A DNA stretch of 64,000 nucleotides from Symsagittifera roscoffensis (Eukaryota > Xenacoelomorpha > Acoela > Convolutidae). Below, one piece after another: positions 46,640-59,684 of this stretch; positions within the stretch are counted from its first letter, which is position 1, and each line of letters opens with the position of its first letter. The notes below the pieces were generated by a model. The model was not told the origin of the DNA. It saw nothing but the letters and a program-made list of their open reading frames with translations, and did no database searches. Location: the NCBI RefSeq assembly GCF_963678635.1, contig NC_087070.1, forward strand, positions 124,001-188,000, written 5' to 3'. The position numbers and the translations under genes were made by a program.

Positions 46640-47740
46640 TATTCTTAAACATCGTCTAAATATGTAATTGCAGTTTTATTGAGTATTAGTGGTAAATGGT
46701 AGTGGAAAATTTTACTCATAAATGCTGAAAACGCTGCTGCTTTTATGGAAATTCCACAGAATAATCTGTTGAATTCGTATTGTTGATTTCCAAAACGATT
46801 TGTGTTAATCATTGTGATTGTTCATCTAGTGGCATTTGTCTATATGCACTATTCATATCTGCTGTTGTAAAGTTTTTACCGTTTATTTTTGTAAAAATTA
46901 CTTGAATTGGTTCAATAGGCCAATTACATTTAGATTCATCAATGAGTGAATTTAAATATCTTGCATCTAGAACGATTCTCCTTTCGCCAAGATGATAACG
47001 GGGTTTTTAAATGTGTTACCTTTTGGCTGTTCTTCTTTATCTACTGGAGAGATAATTTCATATTGTTCTAGTTTTTCTAGTATTCGGTTAACTTTATCTT
47101 GCAAGTGAATTGGGACTCTACTTGCTCGTTGTTTTTTGAAAACTGCGTCAGGTTTTAGGGGTAAGTAGAATGGTGAATTTTTTTTCCTACATCATATTTT
47201 GATGTCGCGTAAATTTTTGAGTATTTTAATAATAGTCCAGCTAGTTGTTCGAAATCATTTTGTGTTATCTGGGAGTGTTGAAAATTAAACATTGTTAGAA
47301 ATTTTTGCTGTTCTTTCGTATATTTTGAAATTTGAAATGGTGGTTCAAAATATGAAGTATTTTTGAAATAATCTGTATTTTTTGTTGCTTAAAATGTTAT
47401 TAATTGACAATTCTTCATCAAGAATTGTTGATTGACATATATCTAGTAGTTTTAAAATTTTATTTACTCTATACGCTATTTCTTTTGTGGGAGAAATTGT
47501 CGCGTAAGTTTCACAATAACCTGAAAGTCCTAGTGGTAATGTTATTTTATATGGATAATTGTTATATATGTGTAGATAAATCATATCAGAGTTTGAGTCT
47601 TTCATGTATTTAATAGATGAAATTGTTACTCGGAAAAATTTGTGAATTGGTCTGAAATCAAGGTCAGACATAAAGAGATGTTGTTTGTTTTGCTCTATAT
47701 CATATTGGTGAAATTGTTTTATCGCAAAGTTATACATGTT
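46640..47740 (-). pseudogene. pol (RT): Reverse transcriptase domain of pol, broken
   Basis: The piece at 47737-47345 is the region between protease and polymerase. The polymerase core follows: IVLDARYLNSLID at 46980-46942, a motif A-like stretch with DMNSAYRQMPLDEQ near 46860-46818, and the catalytic YLDD at 46662-46651. A stop (TAA) occurs at 46645-46647, one codon after YLDDV, and another just after motif A near 46812. The motif set and order match Ty3/gypsy reverse transcriptases. Confidence 0.85.
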
Positions 47741-48099
47741 TCCTGATAGTGGTTTCAGGTGTTTTCGTTCCTGATTATATATAGGGTAAAATTTTGAAAA
47801 GAATGGTGGTTGTTTGTTTAATCTTTGAAAAAAATGTCAAAGAAGTGTTTTTCATTCTTGTGTTTTTGTCTTTTGTATGAGTTTTACTATTTAGGATGTT
47901 TATCGTTGGTATATATTTAGTAATAATGGTATTCAAATGATATTAGGTTTAATATCAGTGATATGGAAGGTTTGCTTAAATGGTTTGCTCATGAATTCGT
48001 TTTGTTCAACTGTTCGAGTGGGAACAAGGAAGAATTGTATTATTCCATAGTTTGTGAGCGTTGATCTTTGTGCGGTTGCTAGTCTACTTGTTGTTTTGA

Positions 48100-48200
48100 A
48101 GGGTATCAATTATGGATGTAGAAATTTGATCTCATTCCAAGTATAATGTTTGATTCTGCTCCAGAAGCGATTTAAAAATCTATTTCAAGGTCTGGTGTTT
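48100..48200 (-). pseudogene. pol (PR): Retroviral-type aspartic protease remnant with Asp replaced by Ala
   Basis: On the minus strand, bases 48171-48142 read IASGAESNII. Retroelement proteases carry D-S/T-G-A here. The codon at 48166-48168 is GCT (Ala) where GAT (Asp) is expected, a single base change. A stop (TAA) lies two codons before it. The position between the zinc knuckle and the reverse transcriptase is right for protease. This copy could not have been active as it stands. Confidence 0.6.
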
Positions 48201-48599
48201 GCAGTTGTTTTGATTTTGGACTTTCTAAAAGAAGTGTGATTGTCTATTTTTTTCTTTTTATTAATGTGTTTATTTAGGTACGTGTTGATAAATATTATTT
48301 GTGTTTGAGGACTCTGTGGATTTTTTTCTGTTACTTCTTCTACTTTTTTTTGTATTTTTTCCTTTGTTGTATTATTGGGTATAATAAATTAAAATAAATT
48401 GATCATGGTTTCGATATATGTGAGAATATATCGGTTGTTCCTATATAATAGGCTCATACTCATTTTCAATGTTAATTGAAATTGTGTTTTCTTTATTTTT
48501 TCGCTATCTGTGAATTCGCAATTGATGTTGTTTAATTACAATTCTGTGCTTTCGTTTTTGTCAATATGTCAATACCGGGGGGTCTGGTTGAGTTTCTTC

Positions 48600-51500
48600 A
48601 GTTTATTGTACTTGATTTATTTGTCTTGGATGTTTAGGTGTTTTACTGCTATAATTTTGTTGTGAATTTTGATAACGTGTGTTATTCCTATGTGGTGATT
48701 GAGAGTAGTTTCTTTGTCTGTTGTTATAGCTTGAACTTCTGTTCTGTGAATTATCGCGTAATTTGTTTTGATAATTATTATACTTTGATATGTTGTTAGA
48801 ATAATCGCGTGATCGATAATTTTGATATCTAGGATTTCGATTGTTTGAATAGTTTCTATTCCTATCGTTGGAATAATTTCTATATCGATTGTATGAAGAG
48901 TTTCTAGATCGATTGTTTGAATAATTTCTATTCCTAGAATTTGAATGGTATCAGTCATTAAACGAAAATTTGGGTTGATTTGAATTTGATCTTGAATAGT
49001 TGTTTTGATATTGACTATTTTGACTATGTGATCGACTATACCTGTTTTGTGAGGAATTCTGTGATTTTATTTGGTATGGTGACCGTCCTCTATAAATTGT
49101 ATTATAGGTTGATTGTTGTATAGAGTAGTTGGAGTTATTTGGAAGGGGTTTATCTGAACTATTTTTTCTATGAACGTTTTTGTTGGGTAAATTATGATCT
49201 TTCTTCAAGTTTTGATGAAAAAATTTGTTGGGTTCACTATATTTTTGTGGTTTATTTTGATTATCTTGTTGTTTTTTTCTGCATTCAGCGATACTGTGTC
49301 CGTATCGTCGACAATAAATACACCATTTTTTGAATGATGGTTTGCCTTTGAAATTCGTGTTTTTCTTGTAGATGTTTCAAACTTCGGTAATTTTTTCGGA
49401 TAAATCAGTATCAGAGTCGTTGATATTGTTTATGTGTGAAGTAGTGGTTTGTAATTATAAGTTTTCTGTTTCTTCTAATTTCATAGTAATTTCTGCTTGT
49501 TCTAGTTTATCTACTACATTCCTAAAGTCTTAATCTGATTCTCGGATTGAGGAAGGATGTGATGCTCTCTTTTTATTGCTATTTTTCGTAATTGAGGTGT
49601 TAGAGTCATCATTAGGATTTCTGTCATCTTTGTGTTTTCATAATCATGAGTATTAAGTGAACATGTTTTTCGGACTAGTGTTTCTATTCTTACCGCAAGT
49701 TGTTTTATTGTTTCATTGGTTAGTCTACAAATTTCATTGCCTAAAACTCTTTGATGTTGTTTGTTTCTTTCTGAGTCAAACATTTTTGAGAATTCTTGTG
49801 TGAATCTTTTCCAATCTGATTTTATTTCTATAGGTAAAAGTGAAAACCATTTTTGAGCTGCGCCGTCAAGGGTAGTTTGGATTAGAGTTGTGCGTCTATG
49901 TATCCAAATTTGATGAAGTGGCTTGTTTACTGGTTCAAGTCCTATTTTTAAAACTGAATTTGCTGTGACTGCGTTTAGATAATCTTCTACAGAGTATTCA
50001 GGATCTGTGCCTGTGAATACCATTAGTGGTTTATTTGATGTTATTGATGATCCACCCATTAGGTAGGATTCATAGTCAATTGTAGTGATTCTGCCGCGTG
50101 TGGCATTTGAGAAAAATTTGTTAGGTGGTTTTTTGTTTTTTCGTGTTGTTGTAAATAATATGGTAGTGGGATTTCATTTTGCATCTGAGTTGTTTGATAT
50201 GAATGTGTATTAACTAGATTTTGTTGTTGAAAATTATTATTGTAAGGTGTTGGATTAGTTCTAGGTTGTTTTATTTGTTCATTTCGTGTGTATGGTTCGA
50301 AAATATCTGGTTGATCAATACTGTAAAAACGGGGTCTTTGGTTGGAGGAAAATCATTGATGATTTTGGTTATAGTATTCATCATCATCTGATGGAGAATA
50401 ATTTTGTGCGTAATGATGAGGTTGATTTTTAGTATGGTATTTATTTGCATTGTTTTTACGTTGTTGCAAAAATGGGTAATTTCCATTTTGTTCTTGGGAA
50501 GATCGTGGTTGATCATGAAAATTTACTGAGTTTAAAATTGGTTGTGGTACATTTTGACTTTGTGCAAATATCTGAGTATTTGTTTTAGTTTTTGTTCTTT
50601 TTGGTTCATTGACATAATTGTAATTGTGTTCTGCAAAAAAATTTTGTGTTGTTCGTATTATGGTTTTGTTACTGGTCGAATGTTTGGCAATCCATTTGTG
50701 AATTTTTTTGTGCAACAGAGTGTTTTACTGTGGATTGTATGATTGTTTGTTGTAACGTTGGATTTTTTTTTGGAGTTATAAAATTTGATCGATTATGTGA
50801 AATGCTTCGTTGTGCTTCTGTTGTTGTTATTTTTTCAACAATTTCTTCGTTTACAAAATGGGATGGGGTTTGTATATCTTGTTTTGTAAGATTTCTTGTT
50901 CCGTTCAAATTATCATTATTTATGAATGTGGAATTTAAACTGTTATTTCCTGTTCTTTCATGGAAGAATGAGTTATAGTTTAAAGGTGTTGCGTCAACTG
51001 TGAGTGGATATACTTTAATATAATCTATAATAATAGAAATAGTGCTAATTGCTTGACTTGATATATCTGTTGGTATATTGATAAATGATTCATAAGACCA
51101 TTCAAGGTCCCATACATAGTCTGATTGTTCTGCTAGTACAGTTTCATCATCTGTACTTTGTGGTCGAAAATCGTTTCTTGCTTGTTCAATAAGATCAATA
51201 TTGTGTTTAAAATAATCGATTATGAAACATGCTGAGATTTCTTGTAAATCGTGTTTAACTTTTTGTGTTATTTGATCATTTGTTAGGTTTTCTCGAATTG
51301 TACGTAGAAATTTTGAAAATATATGTATTTCTTGTCGTACAATTGTATGTTGAGATGTTTGAATGGGTGAATCGCTTTAAGGTTCATCCAATTCTAAAAT
51401 AGATAAATGGCTATAGATAAGTGAGAATACGTCTTTTGTAAATATCGAGTTTGCTCTCTGTGAGTTTTGGTGTTGTATGTTTTTGATGTATTGTGTAAAA

Positions 51501-52250
51501 ACTTTTGAAAAATCAATATCGACATCGTTTGTTTGAATGAGATATTTGTCATGAAATCCATTGGTGATCTGTTTTGTATTGTGGAGATTCCATAGTGTGA
51601 TGTCAGACTAAAAATACCTTTGATATAGTGATCGAGAAGTTTTATTTGATTTTTACATCGGGAAATTCTATTGTGCACGGACTTTCTCCTTTTTCGAATA
51701 AGGTTGCAATTAAATTTTTACACAATTTTAATTGAAAGCGAGGTTCACTTAATGGTGATAATAAAAATGGAAGTACTGAATTTTCTGAGTTATCTTCATT
51801 TCGAATCATTTTTGGTGTTGTATTACTGTTAATGTGTAATTTTCAATGTGTCTTATTGGTTGATTCCAAATGCACAAAAGTATTGGTTTGCTTGTGTAGT
51901 TTTTTACTTTCCGTTTACCTTTTACTGATGTTTGTGATATGGTTTCTCAATCTGTGAGTTATAATTGATCGTCTATTTGGTAATTTTAGTTTATTGAGTC
52001 TTTTAAATTATGAAGTTCGTTTATTGCGGTTGTTTCTGATTCTGAGACTGCGTTTCTTCGTTTTGAAAATCTTTTCTTAGTAATTTGTTTTTGTTTATTA
52101 ATGATCTTTTTTCTTAGTGTTTGTCTTTTTGTTCTTAAATATCCTACTGATTGTCTGTGTGGTGTGATTACGAGATCGTATTTCTCGTCGTTAATTAAAC
52201 AATTGTGTATTATGATTGTTTGTTTGTTTCCAAATTGTCTCTTGACATAA
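48600..52250 (-). pseudogene. gag: Gag polyprotein, broken
   Basis: Minus-strand coding remnants. An N-terminal basic segment reads near 52200-52000. A Gln/Asn-rich linker covers 50715-50271. The best-preserved piece, 50059-49514 (181 residues), holds the capsid-like core with the typical Trp-Phe-Ser-Leu-Leu-Pro and Trp-Lys-Arg-Phe wording of retrotransposon gag proteins. A CCHC zinc knuckle (C-x2-C-x4-H-x4-C, with WCIYCRRYGHSIAEC) lies at 49324-49282. It is followed by a Ser/Arg/Asn/Tyr-rich tail to about 48600, where a short Arg-Asn-Tyr-Ser repeat has expanded. Several frame changes interrupt it. The start codon is uncertain, because the 5' end meets the tandem LTR-leader array at about 52257. 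Confidence 0.8.
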
Positions 52251-55200
52251 AGCTGAGTAAGGATAAGCCTTGATAGTTTAAAATTAGAGCGTTAAGGTTA
52301 GGTGTTAGTTTTGATGATAGTTAATTTTCGAAATTCGCTTTTATGTTTCAGGTGATGAAGCTCGGATGATGTGATGAATTATTATACTAACAATTTATGA
52401 TTTATACTAACTAATTTTTGTATATTTATATTTAATAAATGTTTTTTCAAGATGTCATTTAAATTACAGCTGATTAAAGAAAAACGACAAGTGGTGTTTT
52501 TATTAGTCGTTATTGTGCAATTAATAGGTGTAGCGCCTTGAAAGGTTATTTGAAAGTAGTCTTTCAAATATTATGTCAGTAAATGAAAATTACTGCTGGT
52601 GGTATCCTAAATACAAACGTTTGATCTCGTTTTTGTCGTACTATCATGAAATCATTTGGTAGATTTCTTCCTAGTCGTATGTCGTTTCTTGTTTAACGTC
52701 TTCTTCCAATACCGGGTAGTTCTCGTATTGTTCGGAATATTGGATCTGATCTATTGAGGCGTAGAGACATATCTACTAAGTTTTTGTCAAACAAAATTTT
52801 TATGAAATGTTGTATTTGTCTAATTCTAATCTAATTTTTGTCTAATTCTAGGTTAGTTAAGGTCTGTTCGAGATTTTTGGTCGCACCAGATGAGTTATGT
52901 ATAGGTTACTGTACTCATAGAGTAATTTCAGATAAAGTACACCATCTGCTAGTCACGCTATCTTATTTTCGGCCGGATAGATTCGTGCAACTTCTTAGTC
53001 CAATACCAATCTTAATTTACTCTTATATCTCCTAGTCTCAATAGATCTAGTGTACGCCGGTTTGCGCGAGTTAGTTCTAGAATGAGAACAACTGTATTCT
53101 ACGTTTAGTTCAAATTGTTCTGGTATTGAAACTACAAGTATTTTCAACACTTTACAAAAAAATAGGTTGTTAGTTTGATGGAGTATGATTGGTTATTATT
53201 TAATATTTTATAGAGATAAAATATCAAAATATCAAAGGATGAGTAAACGAATTTCTTCACTTGTTAGCTTAATTAAAATGGTTAGTTTTTGAAAAATTTC
53301 TGTTATTTCTGGTTCTTTGATAAGGATTGGGTTGTAAATCGACGTTTGAGGTCGTTAGACACTAATCAAATGTTGAGGGGGAGAACGAAATTGTTCTATT
53401 CGATCCAAGGATAGGCCTTGAAAATCAAAGATTTAAAAATTGAGAAATTTAAAATTTAAGATATAATTTAATTTAAAGATCCAAGGGAAGCCTTGATGAT
53501 CTGTTATTTAAATGAAACTAATATAAGTGAAAGTAAGGATAAGCCTTGATAGTTTAAAATTAGAGCGTTAAGGTTAGGTGTTAGTTTTGATGATAGTTAA
53601 TTTTTGAAGTTCGCTGTTATGTTTTAGGTGATGAAGCTCGGATGATGTGATGAATTATGATACTAACAATTTATGATTTATACTAAATAATTTTTGTAAT
53701 TTTATATTTAATAAATGTTTTTTCAAGATGTCATTTGATTTACAGCTGATTAAAGAAAAACGACAAGTGTTGTTTTTATTAGTCGTTATTGTTCAATTAT
53801 TAGGTGTAGCGCCATGAAAGGTTATTTGAAAGTAGTCTTTCAAATATTATGTCAGTAAATGAAAATTACTGCTGGTAGTATCCTAAATACAAACGTTCGA
53901 TCTCGTTTTTGTCGTACTATCATGAAATCATTTGGTAGAATTCTTCCTAGTCGTATGTCGTTTCTTGTTTAACGTCTTCTTCCAATACCGGGTAGTTCTT
54001 GTATTGTTCGGAATATTGGATCTGATCTATTGAGGCGTAGAGACATATCTACTAAGTTTTTGTCAAATAACATTTTTATGAAATGTTGTATTTGTCTATT
54101 TCTAATCTAATTTTTGTCTAATTCTAGGTTAGTTAAGGTCTATTCGAGACTTTTGGTCCCACCAGATGAGTTATGTATAGGTTACTGTACTCATAGAGTA
54201 ATTTCAGATAAGGTACACCGTCTGCTCGTCACGCTATCTTTTTTTCGGCCGGATAGATTCGTGCAACTTCTTAGTCTAATACCAATCTTAATTTTACTCT
54301 TATATCTCCTAGTCTCAATAGATCTAGTGTACACCGGTTTGGGCGAGTTAGTTCCAGAATGAGATCAACTGTATTCTACGTTTATTTCAAAATGTTCTGG
54401 TATTGAAACTACAAGTAGTTTCAACACTTTACAAATAAATAGGTTGTTAGTTTGATGGAGTATGATTGGTTATTATTTAATATTTTATGGAGATAAAATA
54501 TCAAAATATCAGAGGATGAGTAACCGAATTTCTTCACTTGTTAGCTTAATTAAAATGGTTAGTTTTTGAAAAATTTCTGTTAATTCTTGTTCTTTGATAA
54601 GGATTGGGTTGTAAATCGACGTTTGAGGTCGTTAGACACTAATCAAATGTTGAGGGGGAGAACAAAATTGTTCTATTTTATCCAAGGATAGGCCTTGATG
54701 ATCAAAGATTTAAGTATTGAGAAATTTAAAATTCAAGATATAATTCAATTTTAAGTTCCAAATGAAATTAATTTAAGGGAAAGTAAGGATAAGCCTTGAT
54801 AGTTTAAAATTAGAGCGTTAAGGTTAGGTGTTAGTTTTGATGATAGTTAATTTTCGAAAATTGCTGTTATGTTTTAGGTGATGAAGCTCGGATGATGTGA
54901 TGAATTATATTACTAACAATTTATGATTTATGTTAACTAATTTTTGTATTTTTATATTTAATAAATGTTTTTTCAAGATGTCATTTAATTTTTAGCTGAT
55001 TAAAGAAAAACGACAAGTGTTGTTTTTATTAGTCGTTATTGTACAATTAATAGGTGTAGCGCCATGAAAGGTTATTTGAAAGTAGTCTTTCAAATATTAT
55101 GTCAGTAAATGGAATTTACTGCTGGTAGTATCCTAAATACAAACGTTTGATCTCGTTTTTGTCGTACTATCATGAAATCATTTGGTAGATTTCTTCCTTG

Positions 55201-58200
55201 TCGTATGTCGTTTCTTGTTTAACGTCTTCTTCCAATACCGGGTAGTTCTCGTATTGTTCGGAATATTTGATCTGATCAATTGAGGCGTAGAGACATATCT
55301 ACTAAGTTTTTGTCAAATAACATTTTTATGAAATGTTGTATTTGTCTAATTCTAATCTAATTTTTGTCTAATTCTAAGTTAGTTAAGGTCTGTTTGAGAC
55401 TTTTGGTCGCACCAGATGAGTTATGTATAGGTTACTGTACTCATAGAGTAATTTCAGATAAGGTACACCGTCTGCTCGTCACGCTATCTTTTTTTCGGCC
55501 GGATAGATTCGTGCAACTTCTTAGTCTAATACCAATCTTAATTTTACTCTTATATCTCCTAGTCTCAATAGATCTAGTGTACACCGGTTTGGGCGAGTTA
55601 GTTCCAGAATGAGATCAACTGTATTCTACGTTTATTTCAAAATGTTCTGGTATTGAAACTACAAGTAGTTTCAACACTTTACAAATAAATAGGTTGTTAG
55701 TTTGATGGAGTATGATTGGTTATTATTTAATATTTTATGGAGATAAAATATCAAAATATCAGAGGATGAGTAACCGAATTTCTTCACTTGTTAGCTTAAT
55801 TAAAATGGTTAGTTTTTGAAAAATTTCTGTTAATTCTTGTTCTTTGATAAGGATTGGGTTGTAAATCGACGTTTGAGGTCGTTAGACACTAATCAAATGT
55901 TGAGGGGGAGAACAAAGTTGTTCTATTTTATCCAAGGATAGGCCTTGATGATCAAAGATTTAAGTATTGAGAAATTTAAAATTCAAGATATAATTCAATT
56001 TAAAGTTCCAAATGAAATTAATTTAAGGGAAAGTAAGGATAAGCCTTGATAGTTTAAAATTAGAGCGTTAAGGTTAGGTGTTAGTTTTGATGATAGTTAA
56101 TTTTCGAAAAATTGCTGTTATGTTTTAGGTGATGAAGCTCGGATGATGTGATGAATTATATTACTAACAATTTATGATTTATGTTAACTAATTTTTGTAT
56201 TTTTATATTTAATAAATGTTTTTTCAAGATGTCATTTAATTTTTAGCTGATTAAAGAAAAACGACAAGTGTTGTTTTTATTAGTCGTTATTGTACAATTA
56301 ATAGGTGTAGCGCCATGAAAGGTTATTTGAAAGTAGTCTTTCAAATATTATGTCAGTAAATGGAATTTACTGCTGGTAGTATCCTAAATACAAACGTTTG
56401 ATCTCGTTTTTGTCGTACTATCATGAAATCATTTGGTAGATTTCTTCCTTGTCGTATGTCGTTTCTTGTTTAACGTCTTCTTCCAATACCGGGTAGTTCT
56501 CGTATTGTTCGGAATATTTGATCTGATCAATTGAGGCGTAGAGACATATCTACTAAGTTTTTGTCAAATAACATTTTTATGAAATGTTGTATTTGTCTAA
56601 TTCTAATCTAATTTTTGTCTAATTCTAAGTTAGTTAAGGTCTGTTTGAGACTTTTGGTCGCACCAGATGAGTTATGTATAGGTTACTGTACTCATAGAGC
56701 AATTTCAGGTAAGGTACGCCGTCTGCTCGTCACGCTATCTTATTTTCGGCCGGATAGATTCGTGCAACTTCTTAGTGTAATACCAATCTTAAATTTACTC
56801 TTATATCTCCTAGTCTCAATAGATCTAGTGTACACCGGTTTGCGTGAGTTAGTTCCAGAATGAGAACAACTGTATTCTACGTTTAATTCAAGTTGTTTTG
56901 GTATTGAAACTACAAGTAGTTTCAACTCTTTACAAATAAATAGGTTTTTAGTTTGATGGAGTATGATTGGTTATTATTCAATATTTTATAGAGATAAAAT
57001 ATCAAAATATCAAAGGATAAGTAACCGAATTTCTTCACTTGTTAGCTTAATTAAAAAGGTTAGTTTTTGAAAAATTTCTGTTAATTCTGGGTCTTTGATT
57101 AGGTTTGGGTTGTAAATCGACATTTGAGGTCGTTAGAAACTAATCAAATGTTGAGGGGGAGAACAAAATTGTTATATTTGATCCAGGGATAGGCCTTGAT
57201 GATCAAAGATTTAAGTATTGAGAAATTTAAAATTTAAGATATAATTTAATTTAAAGATCCAAGGGAAGCCTTGATGATCTGTTATTTAAATGAAATTAAT
57301 TTAAGTGAAAGTAAGGATAAGCCTTGATAGTTTAAAATTAGAGCGTTAAGGTTAGGTGTTAGTTTTGATGATAGTTAAGTTTTGAAATTCGCTTCTATGT
57401 TTCAGGTGATGAAGCTCGGATGATGTGATGAATTATAATAATAACAATTTATGATTTATACTAACTAATTTTTGTATTTTTCTATTTAATAAATGTTTTT
57501 TCAAGATGTCATTTAATTTACAGCTGATTAAAGAAAAACGACAAGTGTTGTTTTTATTAGTCGTTATTGTGCAATTAATAGGTGTAGCGCCATGAAAGGT
57601 TATTTGAAAGTAGTCTTTCAAATATTATGTCAGTAAATGAAATTTACTGCTGGTAGTATCCTAAATACAAACGTTTGATCTCGTATGTCGTTTCTTGTTT
57701 AGCGTCTTCTTCCAATACCGGGTTGTTCTCGTAATGTTCGGAATATTGGATCTGATCTATTGAGGCGTAGTGACATATCTACTAAGTTTTTGTCAAATAA
57801 CATTTTTATGAAATGTTGTATTTGTCTAATTCTAATCTAATTTTTGTCTAATTCTAGGTTAGTTAAGGTCTGTTCGAGACTTTTGGTCGCACCAGATGAG
57901 TTATGTATAGGTTACTATACTCATAGAGTAATTTCAGATAAGGTACACCGTCTGCTCGTCACGCTATCTTTTTTTCGGCCGGATAGATTCGTGCAACTTC
58001 TTAGTCTAATACCAATCTTAATCTTACCCCTATATCTCCTAGTCTCAGTAGATCTAGTGTACACCGGTTTGCACGAGTTAGTTCCGGAATGAGAACAACT
58101 GTATTCTAAGTTTAAATCAAATTGTGCTGGTGCTGAAACTATAAGTAGTTTCAGCACTTTACAAATAAATAGGTTGATAGTTTGATGGAGTATGATTAGT

Positions 58201-59149
58201 TATTATTCAATATTTTAAAGAGATAAAATATCAAAATATCAAAGGATGAGTAAACGAATTTATTCGCTTGTTAGCTTAATTAAAATGGTTGGTTTTTGTA
58301 AAATTTCTGTTAATTCTGGGTCTTTGATAAGGATTGGGTTGTAAATCGACGTTTGAGGTCGTTAGACACTTATCAAATGTTGAGGGGGAGAACAAATCTG
58401 TTCTCTTTGATCCAAGGATAGGCCTTGATGATCAAAGATTTAAGTATTGAGAAATTTAAAATTTAGGATATAATTTAATTTAAAGATCCAAGGGAAGCCT
58501 TGATGATCTGTTATTTAAATGAAATTAATATAAGTGAAAGTAAGGATAAGCCTTGATAGTTTAAAATTAGAGCGTTAGGGTTAGGTGTTAGTTTTGATGA
58601 TAGTTGATTTTTGAAGTTCGCTGTTATGTTTTAGTAGATGAAGATCGGATGATGTGATGAATTATAATACTAACAATTTATGATTTATACTAAATAATTT
58701 TTGTAATTTTATATTTAATAAATGTTTTTTCAAGATGTCATTTAATTTACAGCTGATTAAAGAAAAACGACAAGTGTTGTTTTTATTAGTCTTTATTGTT
58801 CAATTATTAGGTGTAGCGCCATGAAAGGTTATTTGAAAGTAGTCTTTCAAATATTATGTCAGTAAGTGAAAATTACTGCTGGTAGTATCCTAAATACAAA
58901 CGTTCGATCTCGTTTTTGTCGTACTATCATGAAATCATTTGGTAGATTTCTTCCTAGTCGTATGTCGTTTCTTGTTTAACGTCTTCTTCCAATACCTGGT
59001 AGTTCTCATATTGTTCGGAATATTGGATCTGATCTATTGAGGCGTAGAGACATATCTACTAAGTTTTTGTCAAATAACATTTTTATGAAATGTTGTGTTT
59101 GTCTAATTCTAATCTAATTTTTGTCTAATTCTAGGTTAGTTAAGGTCTG

Positions 59150-59170
59150 TTCGAGACTTTGGTCGCACCA
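59150..59170 (-). promoter_or_regulatory. Primer-binding site
   Basis: Two bases inside the outer LTR, the minus strand reads TGGTGCGACCAAAGTC, starting with TGG, the complement of a tRNA CCA end. The same site stands next to each of the five inner LTR copies (for example 52881-52888), with one more A in most of them. The matching tRNA is not identified; the tRNA-Arg at 32700 does not match beyond GGTCG. Confidence 0.65.
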
Positions 59171-59172
59171 GA

Positions 59173-59551
59173 TGAGTTATGTATAGGTTACTGTACTCAT
59201 AGAGTAATTTCAGATAAGGTACACCGTCTGCTCGTCACGCTATCTTATTTTCGGCCGGATAGATTCGTGCAACTTCTTAGTCTAATACCAATCTTAATTT
59301 TACTCTTATATCTCCTAGTCTCAATAGATCTAGTGTACACCGGTTTGCGCGAGTTAGTTCCAGAATGAGAACAACTGTATTCTACGTTTAATTCAAATTG
59401 TTCTGGTATTGAAACTACAAGTAGTTTCAACACTTTACAAATAAATAGGTTGTTAGGTTGATGGAGTATGATTGGTTATTATTTAATATTTTATAGAGAT
59501 AAAATATCAAAATAATAACCAATGATTAATACTAGTTTAGATCTTGTTTCA
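59173..59551 (-). repeat. 5' LTR (379 bp)
   Basis: Outermost full-length LTR. On the minus strand it starts TGAAACAAG and ends ATAACTCA. It matches the 3' LTR at both ends, without the insertion and the 19-base duplication found there. Confidence 0.8.
59489..59495 (-). promoter_or_regulatory. Candidate TATA box in U3
   Basis: TATAAAA on the minus strand about 60 bases inside the LTR, kept in the other LTR copies, with a CCAAT sequence about 15 bases further in. Plausible as the element's promoter; no start site can be fixed from sequence. Confidence 0.35.
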
Positions 59552-59555
59552 CTAT
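59552..59555. other. Target-site duplication, right copy (CTAT)
   Basis: CTAT directly after the right LTR edge, identical to the four bases at 35232-35235. Confidence 0.65.
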
Positions 59556-59684
59556 GCTGTTGTAATTTTCTCTTTCTCACTTTTGTTAAGTATTTAGATG
59601 TTCCTACACTTTCTACACAAACGCTATAGTTTGTATTTGCGTGTAAAGCTCTTTATTTCCACAAAATTCATATATCTTTTGGAG

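Larger units (their letters stand above)
35236..59551 (-). mobile_element. Giant degraded Ty3/gypsy-type LTR retroelement with env-like gene
   Basis: A complete but dead insertion of 24,316 bases on the minus strand. Both outer ends match (TG...CA on each strand) and are flanked by CTAT. Gene order is gag, protease, reverse transcriptase, RNase H, integrase, then an env-like gene, which is the order of Ty3/gypsy elements and errantiviruses. Additional frames lie between integrase and env and between env and the 3' LTR. About 6.3 kb of the length is a tandem amplification of the LTR-leader region at the 5' end; without it the element would still be about 18 kb, unusually long for this class. 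All genes contain shifts or stops. Confidence 0.85.
52257..59551 (-). repeat. Tandem array of LTR-plus-leader units (about 1.25 kb each)
   Basis: The LTR edge TGAGTTATGTATAGG starts at 52891, 54167, 55417, 56668, 57897 and 59173, giving spacings of 1276, 1250, 1251, 1229 and 1276. Each unit holds most of an LTR, the primer-binding site and about 0.9 kb of leader (marked by AAGGATAAGCCTTGATAG at the inner end). Only the outermost LTR is full length. The five inner copies lack the last 40 or so bases of U3 and join leader sequence at a short TATCAAAATATC homology. The copies around 54800-56000 and 56000-57250 are almost identical, so the growth is recent relative to the decay of the genes. Short + and - frames in each unit are by-products. 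Confidence 0.9.

Noticed and set aside
52838-59368. Repeated + strand 65-82 residue frames
   Set aside because: They are readings of the LTR in each tandem unit, on the strand opposite to the element, and appear only because the LTR is repeated.
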